A stretch of 64,000 nt of DNA from Clostridia bacterium (GTDB taxonomy: Bacteria; Bacillota; Clostridia; Christensenellales; Aristaeellaceae): NCBI GenBank assembly GCA_017541105.1, contig JAFXZS010000010.1, positions 62,001-126,000 of the forward strand, given 5' to 3'. The position numbers were made by a program, and so were the translations under genes. Within the stretch, counting starts at the first letter, position 1, and the number at the start of each line of letters is the position of its first letter. The notes beneath the pieces were generated by a model. It made no database searches. It saw only the letters and a list, made by a program, of their open reading frames with translations, and had not been told where the DNA came from. This document shows positions 48,376 to 56,933 of the stretch, one piece after another.

Positions 48376-51300
48376 TCACGACAGTTCCACGCGGGCATGG
48401 CTTCCCCTGTCATCGCACGCCACACGGATCTTCTGGGGAATGCTTTCGTCCAGCTTGTCCACATGTGAAATAATGCCCACCAGCCGGTTCCCTGCCGAAA
48501 GCTGGTCCAGCACGTCCAGTGCCTTATCCAGCACGTCCGGGCTGAGCGTCCCGAAACCCTCATCGATGAAGAGCGCGTCCAGTTTTTTGCCGCCGGCATG
48601 CATCTGCACCACGTCGGAAAGGCCCAGGGCAAGGGCCAGGGAGGCATAGAATCCTTCGCCCCCGGACAGCAGGGAGGACGGACGGGATTTGTCCAGAGAG
48701 AAAGTGTCGCGCACTTCAATATCCAGGCCGGCCGCCGTGTTTTTGCGCGCCGCCTCTCTTTTGTGAACAAGTTCATACCTGCCGCCGCTCATGATATCGA
48801 TCCGGCGGTTGGCCATTGCAAGAATCTCCTGGAATACGGCGCCCATCACATGCCGGTCGAAACTGAGCTTGCCGCCCACTCCGACAGAACCCATTGCAAG
48901 GACCCCCAGATCGTTCAGTCGCTTCCATGCGGAATCCGTGGAAGCAAGCGCGTTCTTATAACGCCGCGCCTTTTCCAGAATGGTCCGGTGCGTGTCCCAT
49001 ATGGCTTTGCCTTCCGTATATACCGCATCCGCGGCGTTCTGTTCTTCCCTCTTTCCGCGGATGCTTTCTTCCATTTCCTTCAGGTCCGTACGAACCTTCC
49101 CCGCCGTTTCCTCCTGAAGTTCACTGATTCTGCCGCGGGTGTTCCGGCAGTCATTGTCATGCGCGTTGACTTTTTGATTTTTCTCCCGGATCCATGTTTC
49201 CCCGTCCGCGTCCTCAAGCCTGTCAAGCACGGCCAGCGCCGCATCCGCGTCCGTAAACCCATGTTCCTCCAACGTTTTCTCCATTTCCTTCCGGGCAGCC
49301 TCAAGCTCCTTCCGCAGGCCGGGAATTTCCTTCTGCTTTCCGTCCAGGCTTCCCTTTACCTTGTCATAATCCTGCTTTGCCTCCGACTCAGCCCGCGCGT
49401 GGGCATCCGTCTCGGTTTTAATCGCTGCCTGCCGACTTCTCCATTCCGCGGCTTTGTTCTTCGCGTCCTCTTCAGACGCAAAAGTCAGCGTTTTCTTCAT
49501 TTCTTCAATGGCGCTTTCCGCGCCGGCCTTTATCCGGCCCTGTTTCGTCTCCTCTTCCCTGCGGCTTTCGATGGTGCCGGCAATCTCCTCAAGTTCCTTC
49601 TGATTCCGGGCCTGCAGATCCAGCAGGTTCTTTTTCTCCTCCTGCCTTTTCCTGGCCGCCTGAAGTTCAGTCCGGGCACTGTCAGCTTTCTCCCGCAGTT
49701 CCTTTGCCGCGTCGGACAGGAAAGGCGCAGCCGAAAGCTGCTCCCAGGTGCATCCGGAGAACAGCGGGTCAGCTTTGCGCAGAACATCGTTTTTTCTGGT
49801 CCTCAGGCCGTCCCTCAGTTCCTGCACGTGAGCATCCTGCTCCCTGCGCTCCTTCTCCGCCAGACTGAAGGCTTTTTCCGCGGCCCTGACCTTATCTTCT
49901 TCGGGCGTGTCGTCCGACCTTGGAGCGAAATGCTTCTCATCCGCTTTCCCATGAACCGTACCGCAGACCGGGCAGCGCGCTTCGCCTTCCGTTTCAATCG
50001 TCCGGCGGAGTCGATCCGCCATCAGTCCCGCCTGGCCGTTAATGAACCGCTCATATAGATCATGATGTGCCCTTTCGGCTTCACCGGCCTTCAGGCACAG
50101 ATCTTCCAGCCGGACCTCTTCCTTTGTCAGACTCGCTTCTTCCTCCCGGATGCATCTGACCGTTTCTGTAATCCCGCCTTTTCCCGCCAGCGCTTCAACC
50201 GCGTCCGCGGCTTTCTGCGCCGCCTCTGCCAGCGTATCCGCCTGGTGATCCGCATCCTTCAGTGCTTCCAGTTTTTCCGCGATGGCCGTCTGTTCAGACA
50301 TCAGATCCGTCTGTCTGTTCTCAGCGGCTACCCTGGCCATGTGCGCGGTATGCTCCGCGTTCTCCGCCGCCTTCCTTGCTTCTGTCTGGCTGCTCAGGTC
50401 CTGATACCGGGGAAGCTGTTCCTCCAGGCTGTGAATGTCTTTCCCCAGCCGGTCCATCTCCTTCAGCGCATCCGCATCCTCCGCCGTGACCGCTTTCGCG
50501 TCCTTCCAGGTTTTCTCTTTTTCCGCCAGAGACGCCTGCAGCTCCTGTTCGTCCCGCAGGGCTTTTTCCAGATCCTTTTCAGCCCTGTCCCTTGCAGTAA
50601 TCTTCGGTTTTACCGTATGGAGCACATCGGAAACGGTCCGGACAGTCTGTTCAAGCGCCCTGATCTCTGTTTCCTCCGCCGCCAGTTCTTCCAGGTGCCC
50701 TCTCAGCCTCTCCAGATCATCCAGCGCCTTGTTGACGCCTTCCGCGGCTCCGTGCCGGCCTGTCAGCTTCAGCAGCTCCTCCTGGATCTCCTTCTTTTTC
50801 CTGTCCAGTTCCGCCAGGCGGCCTTCATCTTCTGCCGCCAGCGTTTCCAGATGCATCAGGCAGTCAGGATTCTCCGGGTTATACAGAATCCGCTCCTCCG
50901 CCGGGGTCCTGTCCGCGGGAAATCCTTCCTCCAGCAGCTTCGAAAGCTCTCTCATGTTTTCACTCCGCTGTTTTTCCAGCAGGCCCCGGGCCCCGTACAG
51001 CAGTTCCTGATACCGCCTGAAAGCGGAATTGTCAAACAGCCTGCCCAGGATATCATTCTTCTTGTCGCTGTCCGCGTTGAGGAACTCCCGGAATTCTCCC
51101 TGCGCAAGCATCACGATCTTCCGGAACTGGTCCACGCTCATGCCAAGCAGTTCCGTGCACCGGGCGGTCACATTCTCCTGCCCTTTCACAGTTCCCTCCG
51201 GCTCCGTCAGTTCCGCTTCCTGCTTTGCGTCTCCGTACTCATTTTCCGTCCCGCGCTTTTTTGAGAAATGGAGGCGCCTTTCCACCGTGTATTCCTGATT

Positions 51301-51555
51301 GTTCTGCAGAAACACCAGCCTGACAACCGTATCCACGGACAGGCTGACCCTGTCGGAATGCATCCGGGCCGTTTTCCGTTCGCTGCCGCTGGCTTCGCCG
51401 TACAGCGCGAAAGTAATCGCGTCAAAAATCAGGGTTTTCCCGGTTCCGGTTTTGCCGGAGATAAGAAACAGCCCATGGCTGAAATCGCTGAACGGGATCA
51501 CTGCCTTTTCCGCATACGAACCGAACGCTGTCATTTCAAGTCTGACCGGCTTCAT
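48376..51555 (-). CDS. sbcC: Exonuclease subunit SbcC (SMC-like ATPase)
   Basis: Large (1059-residue) ATPase of the SbcCD nuclease, which processes hairpins and protein-blocked DNA ends. The N-terminal ATPase half includes 'MTAFGSYAEKAVIPF' and a Walker A that reads GKTGTGKTLIFDAI; 'KIVMLAQGEFREFL' is the Q-loop region. Two long coiled-coil arms flank the zinc hook CPVC near residue 525 ('GEARCPVCGTVHGK'). The C-terminal half has the signature 'SSLLSGGEGFYASLALALGL' and Walker B 'LDALFIDEGFGTLSPD'. Its start overlaps the sbcD stop (ATGA). Confidence 0.95.
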   Translation of the reverse strand: MKPVRLEMTAFGSYAEKAVIPFSDFSHGLFLISGKTGTGKTLIFDAITFALYGEASGSERKTARMHSDRVSLSVDTVVRLVFLQNNQEYTVERRLHFSKKRGTENEYGDAKQEAELTEPEGTVKGQENVTARCTELLGMSVDQFRKIVMLAQGEFREFLNADSDKKNDILGRLFDNSAFRRYQELLYGARGLLEKQRSENMRELSKLLEEGFPADRTPAEERILYNPENPDCLMHLETLAAEDEGRLAELDRKKKEIQEELLKLTGRHGAAEGVNKALDDLERLRGHLEELAAEETEIRALEQTVRTVSDVLHTVKPKITARDRAEKDLEKALRDEQELQASLAEKEKTWKDAKAVTAEDADALKEMDRLGKDIHSLEEQLPRYQDLSSQTEARKAAENAEHTAHMARVAAENRQTDLMSEQTAIAEKLEALKDADHQADTLAEAAQKAADAVEALAGKGGITETVRCIREEEASLTKEEVRLEDLCLKAGEAERAHHDLYERFINGQAGLMADRLRRTIETEGEARCPVCGTVHGKADEKHFAPRSDDTPEEDKVRAAEKAFSLAEKERREQDAHVQELRDGLRTRKNDVLRKADPLFSGCTWEQLSAAPFLSDAAKELREKADSARTELQAARKRQEEKKNLLDLQARNQKELEEIAGTIESRREEETKQGRIKAGAESAIEEMKKTLTFASEEDAKNKAAEWRSRQAAIKTETDAHARAESEAKQDYDKVKGSLDGKQKEIPGLRKELEAARKEMEKTLEEHGFTDADAALAVLDRLEDADGETWIREKNQKVNAHDNDCRNTRGRISELQEETAGKVRTDLKEMEESIRGKREEQNAADAVYTEGKAIWDTHRTILEKARRYKNALASTDSAWKRLNDLGVLAMGSVGVGGKLSFDRHVMGAVFQEILAMANRRIDIMSGGRYELVHKREAARKNTAAGLDIEVRDTFSLDKSRPSSLLSGGEGFYASLALALGLSDVVQMHAGGKKLDALFIDEGFGTLSPDVLDKALDVLDQLSAGNRLVGIISHVDKLDESIPQKIRVACDDRGSHARVELS

Positions 51556-52799
51556 TTCCCGCTCACCTCCTGTCCGAGCACAAAGTCCAGCACTTTGCGA
51601 AATTCCGGTTCTCCCGGTTCCCCCTGGTCTCTGGCCGCCCTGGTCATTTCGCCTACAAACGACATCAGCGCCAGGTCCCGCGCATCCGGCTGCACGCCGT
51701 TGTTCCTGTCCGTATAGAACCCTGCGAACAGTTCCTCCACCGGTTTCTCATGAATATCCCTTGTGCCGGCAAGCATGGCCTCCCCGGTAAACACGTTGTA
51801 TTCGGAAGTCAGTTCCATGACTTCACTGCCGTACGCGCGGGCTGTCTCATGCAGGAAATCGGAGATCTCCGGTGTAACCCGTGTGTCCTTCAGGATGATC
51901 TTCAGATACTCATTCTTCCAGGGCATATCCAGCATGGCGGAACGGATTTTTTCATAATCGTCCCGGACTTCCCGCATACGATGAAGCGGTTCGATCTTCT
52001 GCAGCTCGATCACCGCCTTTCCGTTCTTTTCAGGCAGCGTGACCAGCAGCGGCCCCTTGTCCGGCTGTTTTGTCTCATTGAAGTGATACGCCATCGGCGT
52101 ACCGGCATAACGGACCTCTGCCCTGCCGACGGAATAGGAAGAATGGATATGTCCGAGCGCCACATAATCAAACCCGTCAAAGGCGGAGAAATCCACCTGG
52201 CCGACGCCGCCGACCATGGACTCCGATCCGCCCCGGGCCACTTCCTGTCCGTTTGCCGTCACATTCTGGTGGGCAATCAGCACATTGCGCTGCGTATGGT
52301 CAATATGCTGCTCCGCAAGAATCCTTCTGACGGCGGTGTCATAATCCCGGATTTCCTCATCTCCGAGGACCTGGGCAATCATTGCCGGATACACGTAGGG
52401 CAGCAGCCAGAATGTCACAGGCCCATGCTCATCCTCCAGCGTTGTATGCGTCAGTTCAGCCGACGCGCCCAGCGGCTTTGAGATAAATACCTGCTGCTTC
52501 TGCAGCAGTTCGCTCAGAAAGGAAAGATGATTGATTGAATCATGATTTCCCGCTGTCATCATGACCTGAATTCCCATTTCCGCAAGCGACGTAACCAGGA
52601 GGCTCAGGAGCTGGGCCGCTTTTCCCGGAGGCTGTCCTCTGTCATATACATCCCCGGCGATCACCACCGCGTCCGGTTTCAGATCGCACGCCTTCTCCAG
52701 AAAGTGTTCCACCCATACCTTCTGATCCCCGTTGTCTGTCAGAGAAACTCCGTAAATGATCTTCCCCAGGTGTAAATCCGCCAGATGCAAAAACCTCAT
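51552..52799 (-). CDS. sbcD: Exonuclease subunit SbcD (Mre11-like)
   Basis: Nuclease subunit of SbcCD, 415 residues from ATG 52799 (AAGGAGG eight bases upstream; the frame is open 35 codons further without a site). The calcineurin-like metallophosphoesterase motifs are all present: 'FLHLADLHLGK' (DxH), 'VIAGDVYDRG' (GDxxD), 'MMTAGNHDS' (GNHD), 'LIAHQNV' and 'VALGHIHSSYSV' (GHxH). A capping domain follows. Cotranscribed with sbcC from the promoter at 52926-52954. Confidence 0.95.
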   Translation of the reverse strand: MRFLHLADLHLGKIIYGVSLTDNGDQKVWVEHFLEKACDLKPDAVVIAGDVYDRGQPPGKAAQLLSLLVTSLAEMGIQVMMTAGNHDSINHLSFLSELLQKQQVFISKPLGASAELTHTTLEDEHGPVTFWLLPYVYPAMIAQVLGDEEIRDYDTAVRRILAEQHIDHTQRNVLIAHQNVTANGQEVARGGSESMVGGVGQVDFSAFDGFDYVALGHIHSSYSVGRAEVRYAGTPMAYHFNETKQPDKGPLLVTLPEKNGKAVIELQKIEPLHRMREVRDDYEKIRSAMLDMPWKNEYLKIILKDTRVTPEISDFLHETARAYGSEVMELTSEYNVFTGEAMLAGTRDIHEKPVEELFAGFYTDRNNGVQPDARDLALMSFVGEMTRAARDQGEPGEPEFRKVLDFVLGQEVSGK

Positions 52800-52925
52800 T
52801 CCCTGTGCCTCCTTGAACAGAACCGGTTCACGGTTATCCGGCGCCGGACATATTTCAGCCCGGCAAAACGCCCGCGCGGCCTTCCTGTCAGATTCTCCAT
52901 GCATGATACAGAACGCTCATGATTG

Positions 52926-52954
52926 ATTATACCTGATGAACAGGGCAGTGTCCA
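52926..52954 (-). promoter_or_regulatory. Promoter of sbcDC
   Basis: Minus strand: TGGACA (52954-52949), 17-bp spacer, perfect TATAAT (52931-52926). Confidence 0.75.
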
Positions 52955-53041
52955 CGCTTTCCCGCCGGAAAAAGGCGCGGACGGTTTCCGGAAACGGTCT
53001 GCAAGAGGCCGGTCATGAGGGTGCTATGATGTGCCCAGAAA

Positions 53042-53057
53042 CGAACCGAACGGTTCG
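53042..53057. promoter_or_regulatory. Inverted repeat before the DUF697-like gene
   Basis: CGAACCG-AA-CGGTTCG, perfect 7-bp arms, lie just upstream of the AAGGAGG site of the next gene. It could be an operator or could fold over the leader. Confidence 0.4.
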
Positions 53058-53078
53058 GAAATGAAGGAGGAAATCCCC

Positions 53079-53633
53079 ATGACATACATGCCGATCAAAG
53101 CAGCCGCCCACGCGCTGGCTTCCTATTATCCCCATGCTGAAGAGACCGAGAAGACGATCCTGAATTGCGCCTTGTTCGCGGCCGGTGCCGACGCGGTGGG
53201 CGGTATCATCCCCGGCCTGGCGATCCCGGCCACCATCATCTCCTGCTTTGGAACCGTCTGGGTCATGTACGGGAAGCTCTGCAGCAAGCTGGGAATTTCC
53301 CTGAAGGAAAACGTCCTGAAGCTGCTTGCCAGGGCCGTGCTGGCAAACATCGTCGCGAATCTCGGCAGCGCCATCGCCGCGCTGCTGGCGGGTATGCTGA
53401 TCCCGGGCGCTTCGGCCCTGGCTTCCGCCATTGTGGCTTTCCTGGCGGTGTATCTTGCCGGCCTGGTGTTCCTGAAGCTGATCGCGAAGCTGGTGCTGAA
53501 GAGCAGCGACCTCACTTCCTTCAGTGACATCAGCGCTCATGAAATGAAGAAGACCGTCCGGGAGACAAAAGTCAGCAAGGACGATCTGAATGCCGCGAAG
53601 GAAGCGTACGCGGCGAATAAAGCCGAATGCTGA
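53079..53633 (+). CDS. DUF697-like small membrane protein
   Basis: 184 residues from ATG 53079 (AAGGAGG). Two hydrophobic hairpins are visible: residues ~25-62 ('LFAAGADAVGGIIPGLAIPATIISCFGTVWVMYGKL') and ~85-135 ('LANIVANLGSAIAALLAGMLIPGASALASAIVAFLAVYLAG'), the latter two quoted for their 'IPG' turns. This repeated Ile-Pro-Gly hairpin layout resembles DUF697 proteins that accompany small GTPases. The C-terminus is charged and helical (KKTVRETKVSKDDLNAAKE). No GTPase gene is adjacent. Function unknown. Confidence 0.6.
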   Translation: MTYMPIKAAAHALASYYPHAEETEKTILNCALFAAGADAVGGIIPGLAIPATIISCFGTVWVMYGKLCSKLGISLKENVLKLLARAVLANIVANLGSAIAALLAGMLIPGASALASAIVAFLAVYLAGLVFLKLIAKLVLKSSDLTSFSDISAHEMKKTVRETKVSKDDLNAAKEAYAANKAEC

Positions 53634-53781
53634 ATCCGGCAGGTCCCCGGGGGTGTCCCGGAGCCATCCGTCTCCCCGCGTATCCCCGGCAAAATTCCGG
53701 TGCGGCAATCTCCGCCCGGATTTTGCCGCGTCTTCCCCGAACCGCGGGCAGAGGAGGATCCGAACGGCACCCGCGCGGCAC

Positions 53782-53810
53782 TTGACAACGAGGAAAACTC
53801 CTGATACGGT
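53782..53810 (+). promoter_or_regulatory. Promoter of the small exported protein gene
   Basis: Perfect TTGACA (53782-53787), 17-bp spacer, TACGGT (53805-53810). Upstream, arms near 53694-53703 and 53725-53734 (CGGCAAAATT/ATTTTGCCG type) form a hairpin that may end the preceding transcript. Confidence 0.6.
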
Positions 53811-53866
53811 ACAGGCAAAAATCTCCCTTCCGCGGTTGCGGAGGGATGCCCGGAAAGGATCGGATA

Positions 53867-54352
53867 ATGAGTAAAATAATTGCGCTTCTTGCTGCGGCAG
53901 TGCTGCTGATGGCTTCCTTTGTGACGGGCGGCACGGAAAAAACCGTTGCCGCGAATCCGGGCCCGGTGCCCGTTCCGGCGGCGGAAGCGCCCGGCCTGCC
54001 GGCGGATCGTGCCGCGCAGGAGCGGCTGATGGCTTTTTTCCAATGGTGGAGCCAAAACGATGTGGAAAAAATGCTGGAAATCTGTTCGCCGGTCTGGAAG
54101 AACACCGTGGAAAACCCCAGGACCGGCCTGTTTTTGCTGCTGTCCAACCAGGTTCCGCTGTCCGTTACGCTGGAGCAAATCACCGAAGCGGCGGAAGACG
54201 GCAGCAGATGGTTCACGCTGACCGCGCAGCTGGACCGGAATAACGGAAAACCGCCGGTCAGCAGCCGCCTGAAGCTCCAGATGGTCCCGGAAAGCGGAGA
54301 ATGGTATCTCAATCCGCAGAGCCTGCGGAACATGGAGACCCTGGAGCCGTAA
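53867..54352 (+). CDS. Small exported protein of unknown function (NTF2-like pattern)
   Basis: 161 residues from ATG 53867 (AAAGGAT). An N-terminal signal sequence (MSKIIALLAAAVLLMASFVTGG) is followed by a Pro/Ala-rich linker and a domain of ~105 residues. This has 'ERLMAFFQWWSQNDVEKMLEICSPVW', 'SVTLEQITEAAEDGSRWFTLTAQL' and 'GEWYLNPQSL'. The helix-then-sheet order and the 'W.LNP' end resemble NTF2/DUF4878-like lumazine-binding folds, but no catalytic residues are evident. No clear operon partner; function not assignable. Confidence 0.6.
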   Translation: MSKIIALLAAAVLLMASFVTGGTEKTVAANPGPVPVPAAEAPGLPADRAAQERLMAFFQWWSQNDVEKMLEICSPVWKNTVENPRTGLFLLLSNQVPLSVTLEQITEAAEDGSRWFTLTAQLDRNNGKPPVSSRLKLQMVPESGEWYLNPQSLRNMETLEP

Positions 54353-54506
54353 ACGCTGAGTTCACGATACCGCGGATGGGGGCTGCTGCAGGGAGAGAAT
54401 CACGCATCCCCGCTGGCCTTCGGCGGGAAAGCATGGTACACTGTGCACGGGAAGCCGTGCGGCGCCAAGCGTCCGGCGAATGATACGAACGAGGAGTGGA
54501 AACAGC

Positions 54507-55598
54507 ATGCCGTTTGAAATTGTCAGAAATGATATTACAAAAATGCGGGTGGATGCCATCGTCAACGCCGCCAACTCCACTTTGCTGGGCGGCGGCGGTG
54601 TGGACGGTGCAATTCATCGGGCTGCCGGCCCGGAGCTGCTCGCGGAATGCCGGACGCTGGGCGGCTGCAGGACCGGGCAGGCGAAGATTACCCGGGGATA
54701 CCGCCTTCCCTGCAAATATGTCATTCATACCGTCGGCCCTGTCTGGCAGGGAGGAAACAGCGGAGAAGAGGCGGCGCTGGTTTCCTGTTACCGGGAATCC
54801 ATGCGCCTTGCGCTCGAGCACGGATGTGAAACCGTCGCTTTCCCGCTGATCTCGTCCGGTGCCTTCGGCTATCCGAAGGATCAGGCGCTGAAGGTCGCGA
54901 CCGATACCATCCGGGACTTCCTGCTGGATCATGATCTGCTGGTCTGTCTGGTGATTTTTGACCGCAGATCCTTCACGATCAGCCAAAGGCTGTATACGCA
55001 CATTCAGGCATTCATTCAGGATGCCTATATCGGGCCGGATTACGAAGCGGAGGAAAAAGCCCGCAGGTCCCTGAATATCATGCACCGGACGGAATCGCAT
55101 CCCCAGGCCTGGGACATGGAGTGCGAAGAATCTGCCGAACCTTTGGAGCTGTCCGGTCCGATAAAAACCACAAGTTCCGGATCCCCGTTCAGAAGGACAG
55201 ACGCCGATGAATACGCGGCGCCGAATTCCCTGAAGGAGTATCTGGACCAGATGGATGAGGGATTCCGGGACATGCTTCTGCGGAAAATCGACGAACGGCA
55301 TCTGACGGACGCGGAGTGCTATAAAAGGGCGAATATCGACCGGAAGCTTTTCAACAAAATCAAAAACCAGGCAAATTACCGGCCCGGAAAATCCACCGTT
55401 CTGGCCCTGGCCGTCTCCCTGCGGCTGCCGCTGGATGAAACAAAAGAGATGCTGATGAAAGCCGGCTTCTCCCTGTCGCACAGCAGCAAGTTTGACCTGA
55501 TTGTCGAATATTTCATTGCGCACGGCAACTACGATATCTATGAAATCAACGAGGCCCTGTTCTCTTTCGACCAGAAACTGCTGGGCTCCCTTGCGTAA
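54507..55598 (+). CDS. Macro-domain protein with C-terminal helix-turn-helix domain
   Basis: 363 residues from ATG 54507 (GAGGAG upstream). Residues 1-~175 are a MacroD/YmdB-type macro domain: 'FEIVRNDITKMRVDAIVNAANSTLLGGGGVDGAIHRAAG' provides the ADP-ribose loop (NAANSTLLGGGGVDGAIH segment), and 'FPLISSGAFGYP' is the second loop. Such enzymes remove ADP-ribose from proteins or nucleic acids, or bind ADP-ribose. After a polar linker (~180-250) the last ~110 residues form an XRE-like helical domain ('LTDAECYKRANIDRKLFNKIK', 'STVLALAVSLRLPLDETKEMLMKAG'). A VWA protein gene follows 121 bp downstream. The fusion suggests regulation or nucleic-acid targeting of ADP-ribose turnover; the biological role is unknown. 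Confidence 0.88.
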   Translation: MPFEIVRNDITKMRVDAIVNAANSTLLGGGGVDGAIHRAAGPELLAECRTLGGCRTGQAKITRGYRLPCKYVIHTVGPVWQGGNSGEEAALVSCYRESMRLALEHGCETVAFPLISSGAFGYPKDQALKVATDTIRDFLLDHDLLVCLVIFDRRSFTISQRLYTHIQAFIQDAYIGPDYEAEEKARRSLNIMHRTESHPQAWDMECEESAEPLELSGPIKTTSSGSPFRRTDADEYAAPNSLKEYLDQMDEGFRDMLLRKIDERHLTDAECYKRANIDRKLFNKIKNQANYRPGKSTVLALAVSLRLPLDETKEMLMKAGFSLSHSSKFDLIVEYFIAHGNYDIYEINEALFSFDQKLLGSLA

Positions 55599-55673
55599 GC
55601 ATTCCGTTCTGTAAACCCTGTCGGATTTGTCGCTTTTCAGGCGACCGGATGCTGCTTTCCGTTTGCTATTCTT

Positions 55674-55701
55674 CTGTCTGCGGGAGGACACCCGCAGACA
55701 G
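55674..55701 (+). promoter_or_regulatory. Perfect hairpin in the leader of the VWA gene
   Basis: CTGTCTGCGGG (55674-55684) and CCCGCAGACAG (55691-55701), an 11-bp stem with a 6-nt loop, end only a few bases before the AAAAGGAGG ribosome site. No T-run follows, so an effect on translation, RNA stability or protein binding is more likely than termination. Confidence 0.6.
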
Positions 55702-55719
55702 GAAAAGGAGGGCACACCC

Positions 55720-56373
55720 ATGAAAAAGGATCTGACAGAAATGGTTTTCATTCTGGACAAAAGCGGCTCCATGGCCGGGCTGGAATCGGATACCATCGGC
55801 GGGTTTAACAGTATGATTGAAAGGCAGAAGCAGGCTGCCGGGGAAGCGCTGGTTTCCACGGTTCTCTTTGCGAACGAAAGCACCGTGATCCATGACCGTA
55901 TGGATGTTCGCAAAATTGAACCGATGACCGCCAGGCAGTACTGTGTCGGCGGATGCACCGCGCTGATTGACGCCATCGGCGGCGCCATCCATCATATCGG
56001 AAACGTACACAAATATGCCAGGGAAGAAGATCGTCCCGAACATACGATCTTCGTGATCACCACCGACGGCATGGAAAATGCCTCCCATCGCTATACAAGC
56101 GACCAGGTTAAAGCCATGGTCCAGCGGCAGAAGGAAAAATACGGCTGGGAGTTTTTATTCCTCGGCGCGAATATCGACGCGGTGGAAACCGCTGCGCGCT
56201 TCGGCATCGCGGAAGATCGGGCTGCCAATTTCCATAACGACAGCGCCGGGCAGGAGCTGAACTACAGAACGGTCTGCGAAGCGGTCAGCCGCGTCCGCGA
56301 ATACGGTACGCTCGCCCCGGAATGGAAAAACGACATTGACAGGGATTTCGCTTCCAGAAAAGGGAGCAGATAA
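55720..56373 (+). CDS. von Willebrand factor A domain protein (TerY-like)
   Basis: A 217-residue single VWA domain, start ATG 55720 behind AAAGGAGG. A complete MIDAS metal site is visible: 'VFILDKSGSMAGLESDTIGGFNSM' (DxSxS at 10-14 of the segment), the Thr in 'VGGCTALIDAIG' and the Asp in 'FVITTDGMENAS'. No signal peptide or membrane helix, so it is cytosolic. It resembles TerY-type VWA proteins of stress or tellurite loci, but no ter genes are nearby. The neighbour upstream is the macro-HTH protein, which may be its partner. Confidence 0.88.
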   Translation: MKKDLTEMVFILDKSGSMAGLESDTIGGFNSMIERQKQAAGEALVSTVLFANESTVIHDRMDVRKIEPMTARQYCVGGCTALIDAIGGAIHHIGNVHKYAREEDRPEHTIFVITTDGMENASHRYTSDQVKAMVQRQKEKYGWEFLFLGANIDAVETAARFGIAEDRAANFHNDSAGQELNYRTVCEAVSRVREYGTLAPEWKNDIDRDFASRKGSR

Positions 56374-56505
56374 AGCCCGGGAGATCCGCCTGTCCGGGGC
56401 ACCCTGCCGCGGATCCTGTTCCGCAAATCCCGCATTATTCACATTCCGTTCATGATGGCTTCATAATCATCCTGTAGGATAGGTCCCGTAAAGGAGCTGA
56501 TCGGA

Positions 56506-56706
56506 ATGTCATTCGGAGCGAAGTTCAGGATGCTGCGGGAGGAAAAAGGGATGCCCCGGGCAAGCTGCGATGAGATTTTCCACCTGATGCGCGGAACGGT
56601 TTCCAACTGGGAGAACGGATACCGGGAACCTGAGGAAGAACTGCTTCCCGAAATCGCCGGCTTCTTTGGCATAAGGGTCAGGGATCTGATCGGAGACGCC
56701 GTATGA
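56506..56706 (+). CDS. Small XRE-family helix-turn-helix protein
   Basis: 66 residues from ATG 56506 with AAAGGAG upstream. It is essentially one HTH: 'FGAKFRMLREEKGMPRASCDEIFHLMRGTVSNWENGYREP', with the recognition helix TVSNWENG, then a short dimer helix ('LLPEIAGFFGIRVRDLIGD'). Helix 2 is atypical (PRASCDEIFHLMRG instead of the usual S/T-Q-x-x-x-A pattern). It lies alone after the VWA gene and before a terminator; target unknown. Confidence 0.8.
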   Translation: MSFGAKFRMLREEKGMPRASCDEIFHLMRGTVSNWENGYREPEEELLPEIAGFFGIRVRDLIGDAV

Positions 56707-56776
56707 CGTCACGGTCCCCCTTTTCATATATAGATGCGCCTGTACGGGGAACGGCCATCGGTATCCTCCAAAAAAA

Positions 56777-56804
56777 CACCGCTTACACGCAGCGGCGTTT
56801 TTTT
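56777..56804 (+). terminator. Terminator after the XRE gene
   Basis: A short stem (CCGCT/AGCGG with an extra outer pair) and a 7-nt loop are flanked by an A-run before and seven T after, so it may work in both directions. Confidence 0.7.
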
Positions 56805-56933
56805 CTGCCTTCGGATCGTGCTTTCTGTTTTCAGAAATAAGTGGTATCATACGGAAGAGGAAAATCATCCGAAACGGAAATGCATATGGAAATCAACCGG
56901 CCGCGGGTCCGGAGAACAGGCAGGTAAAAGGGT

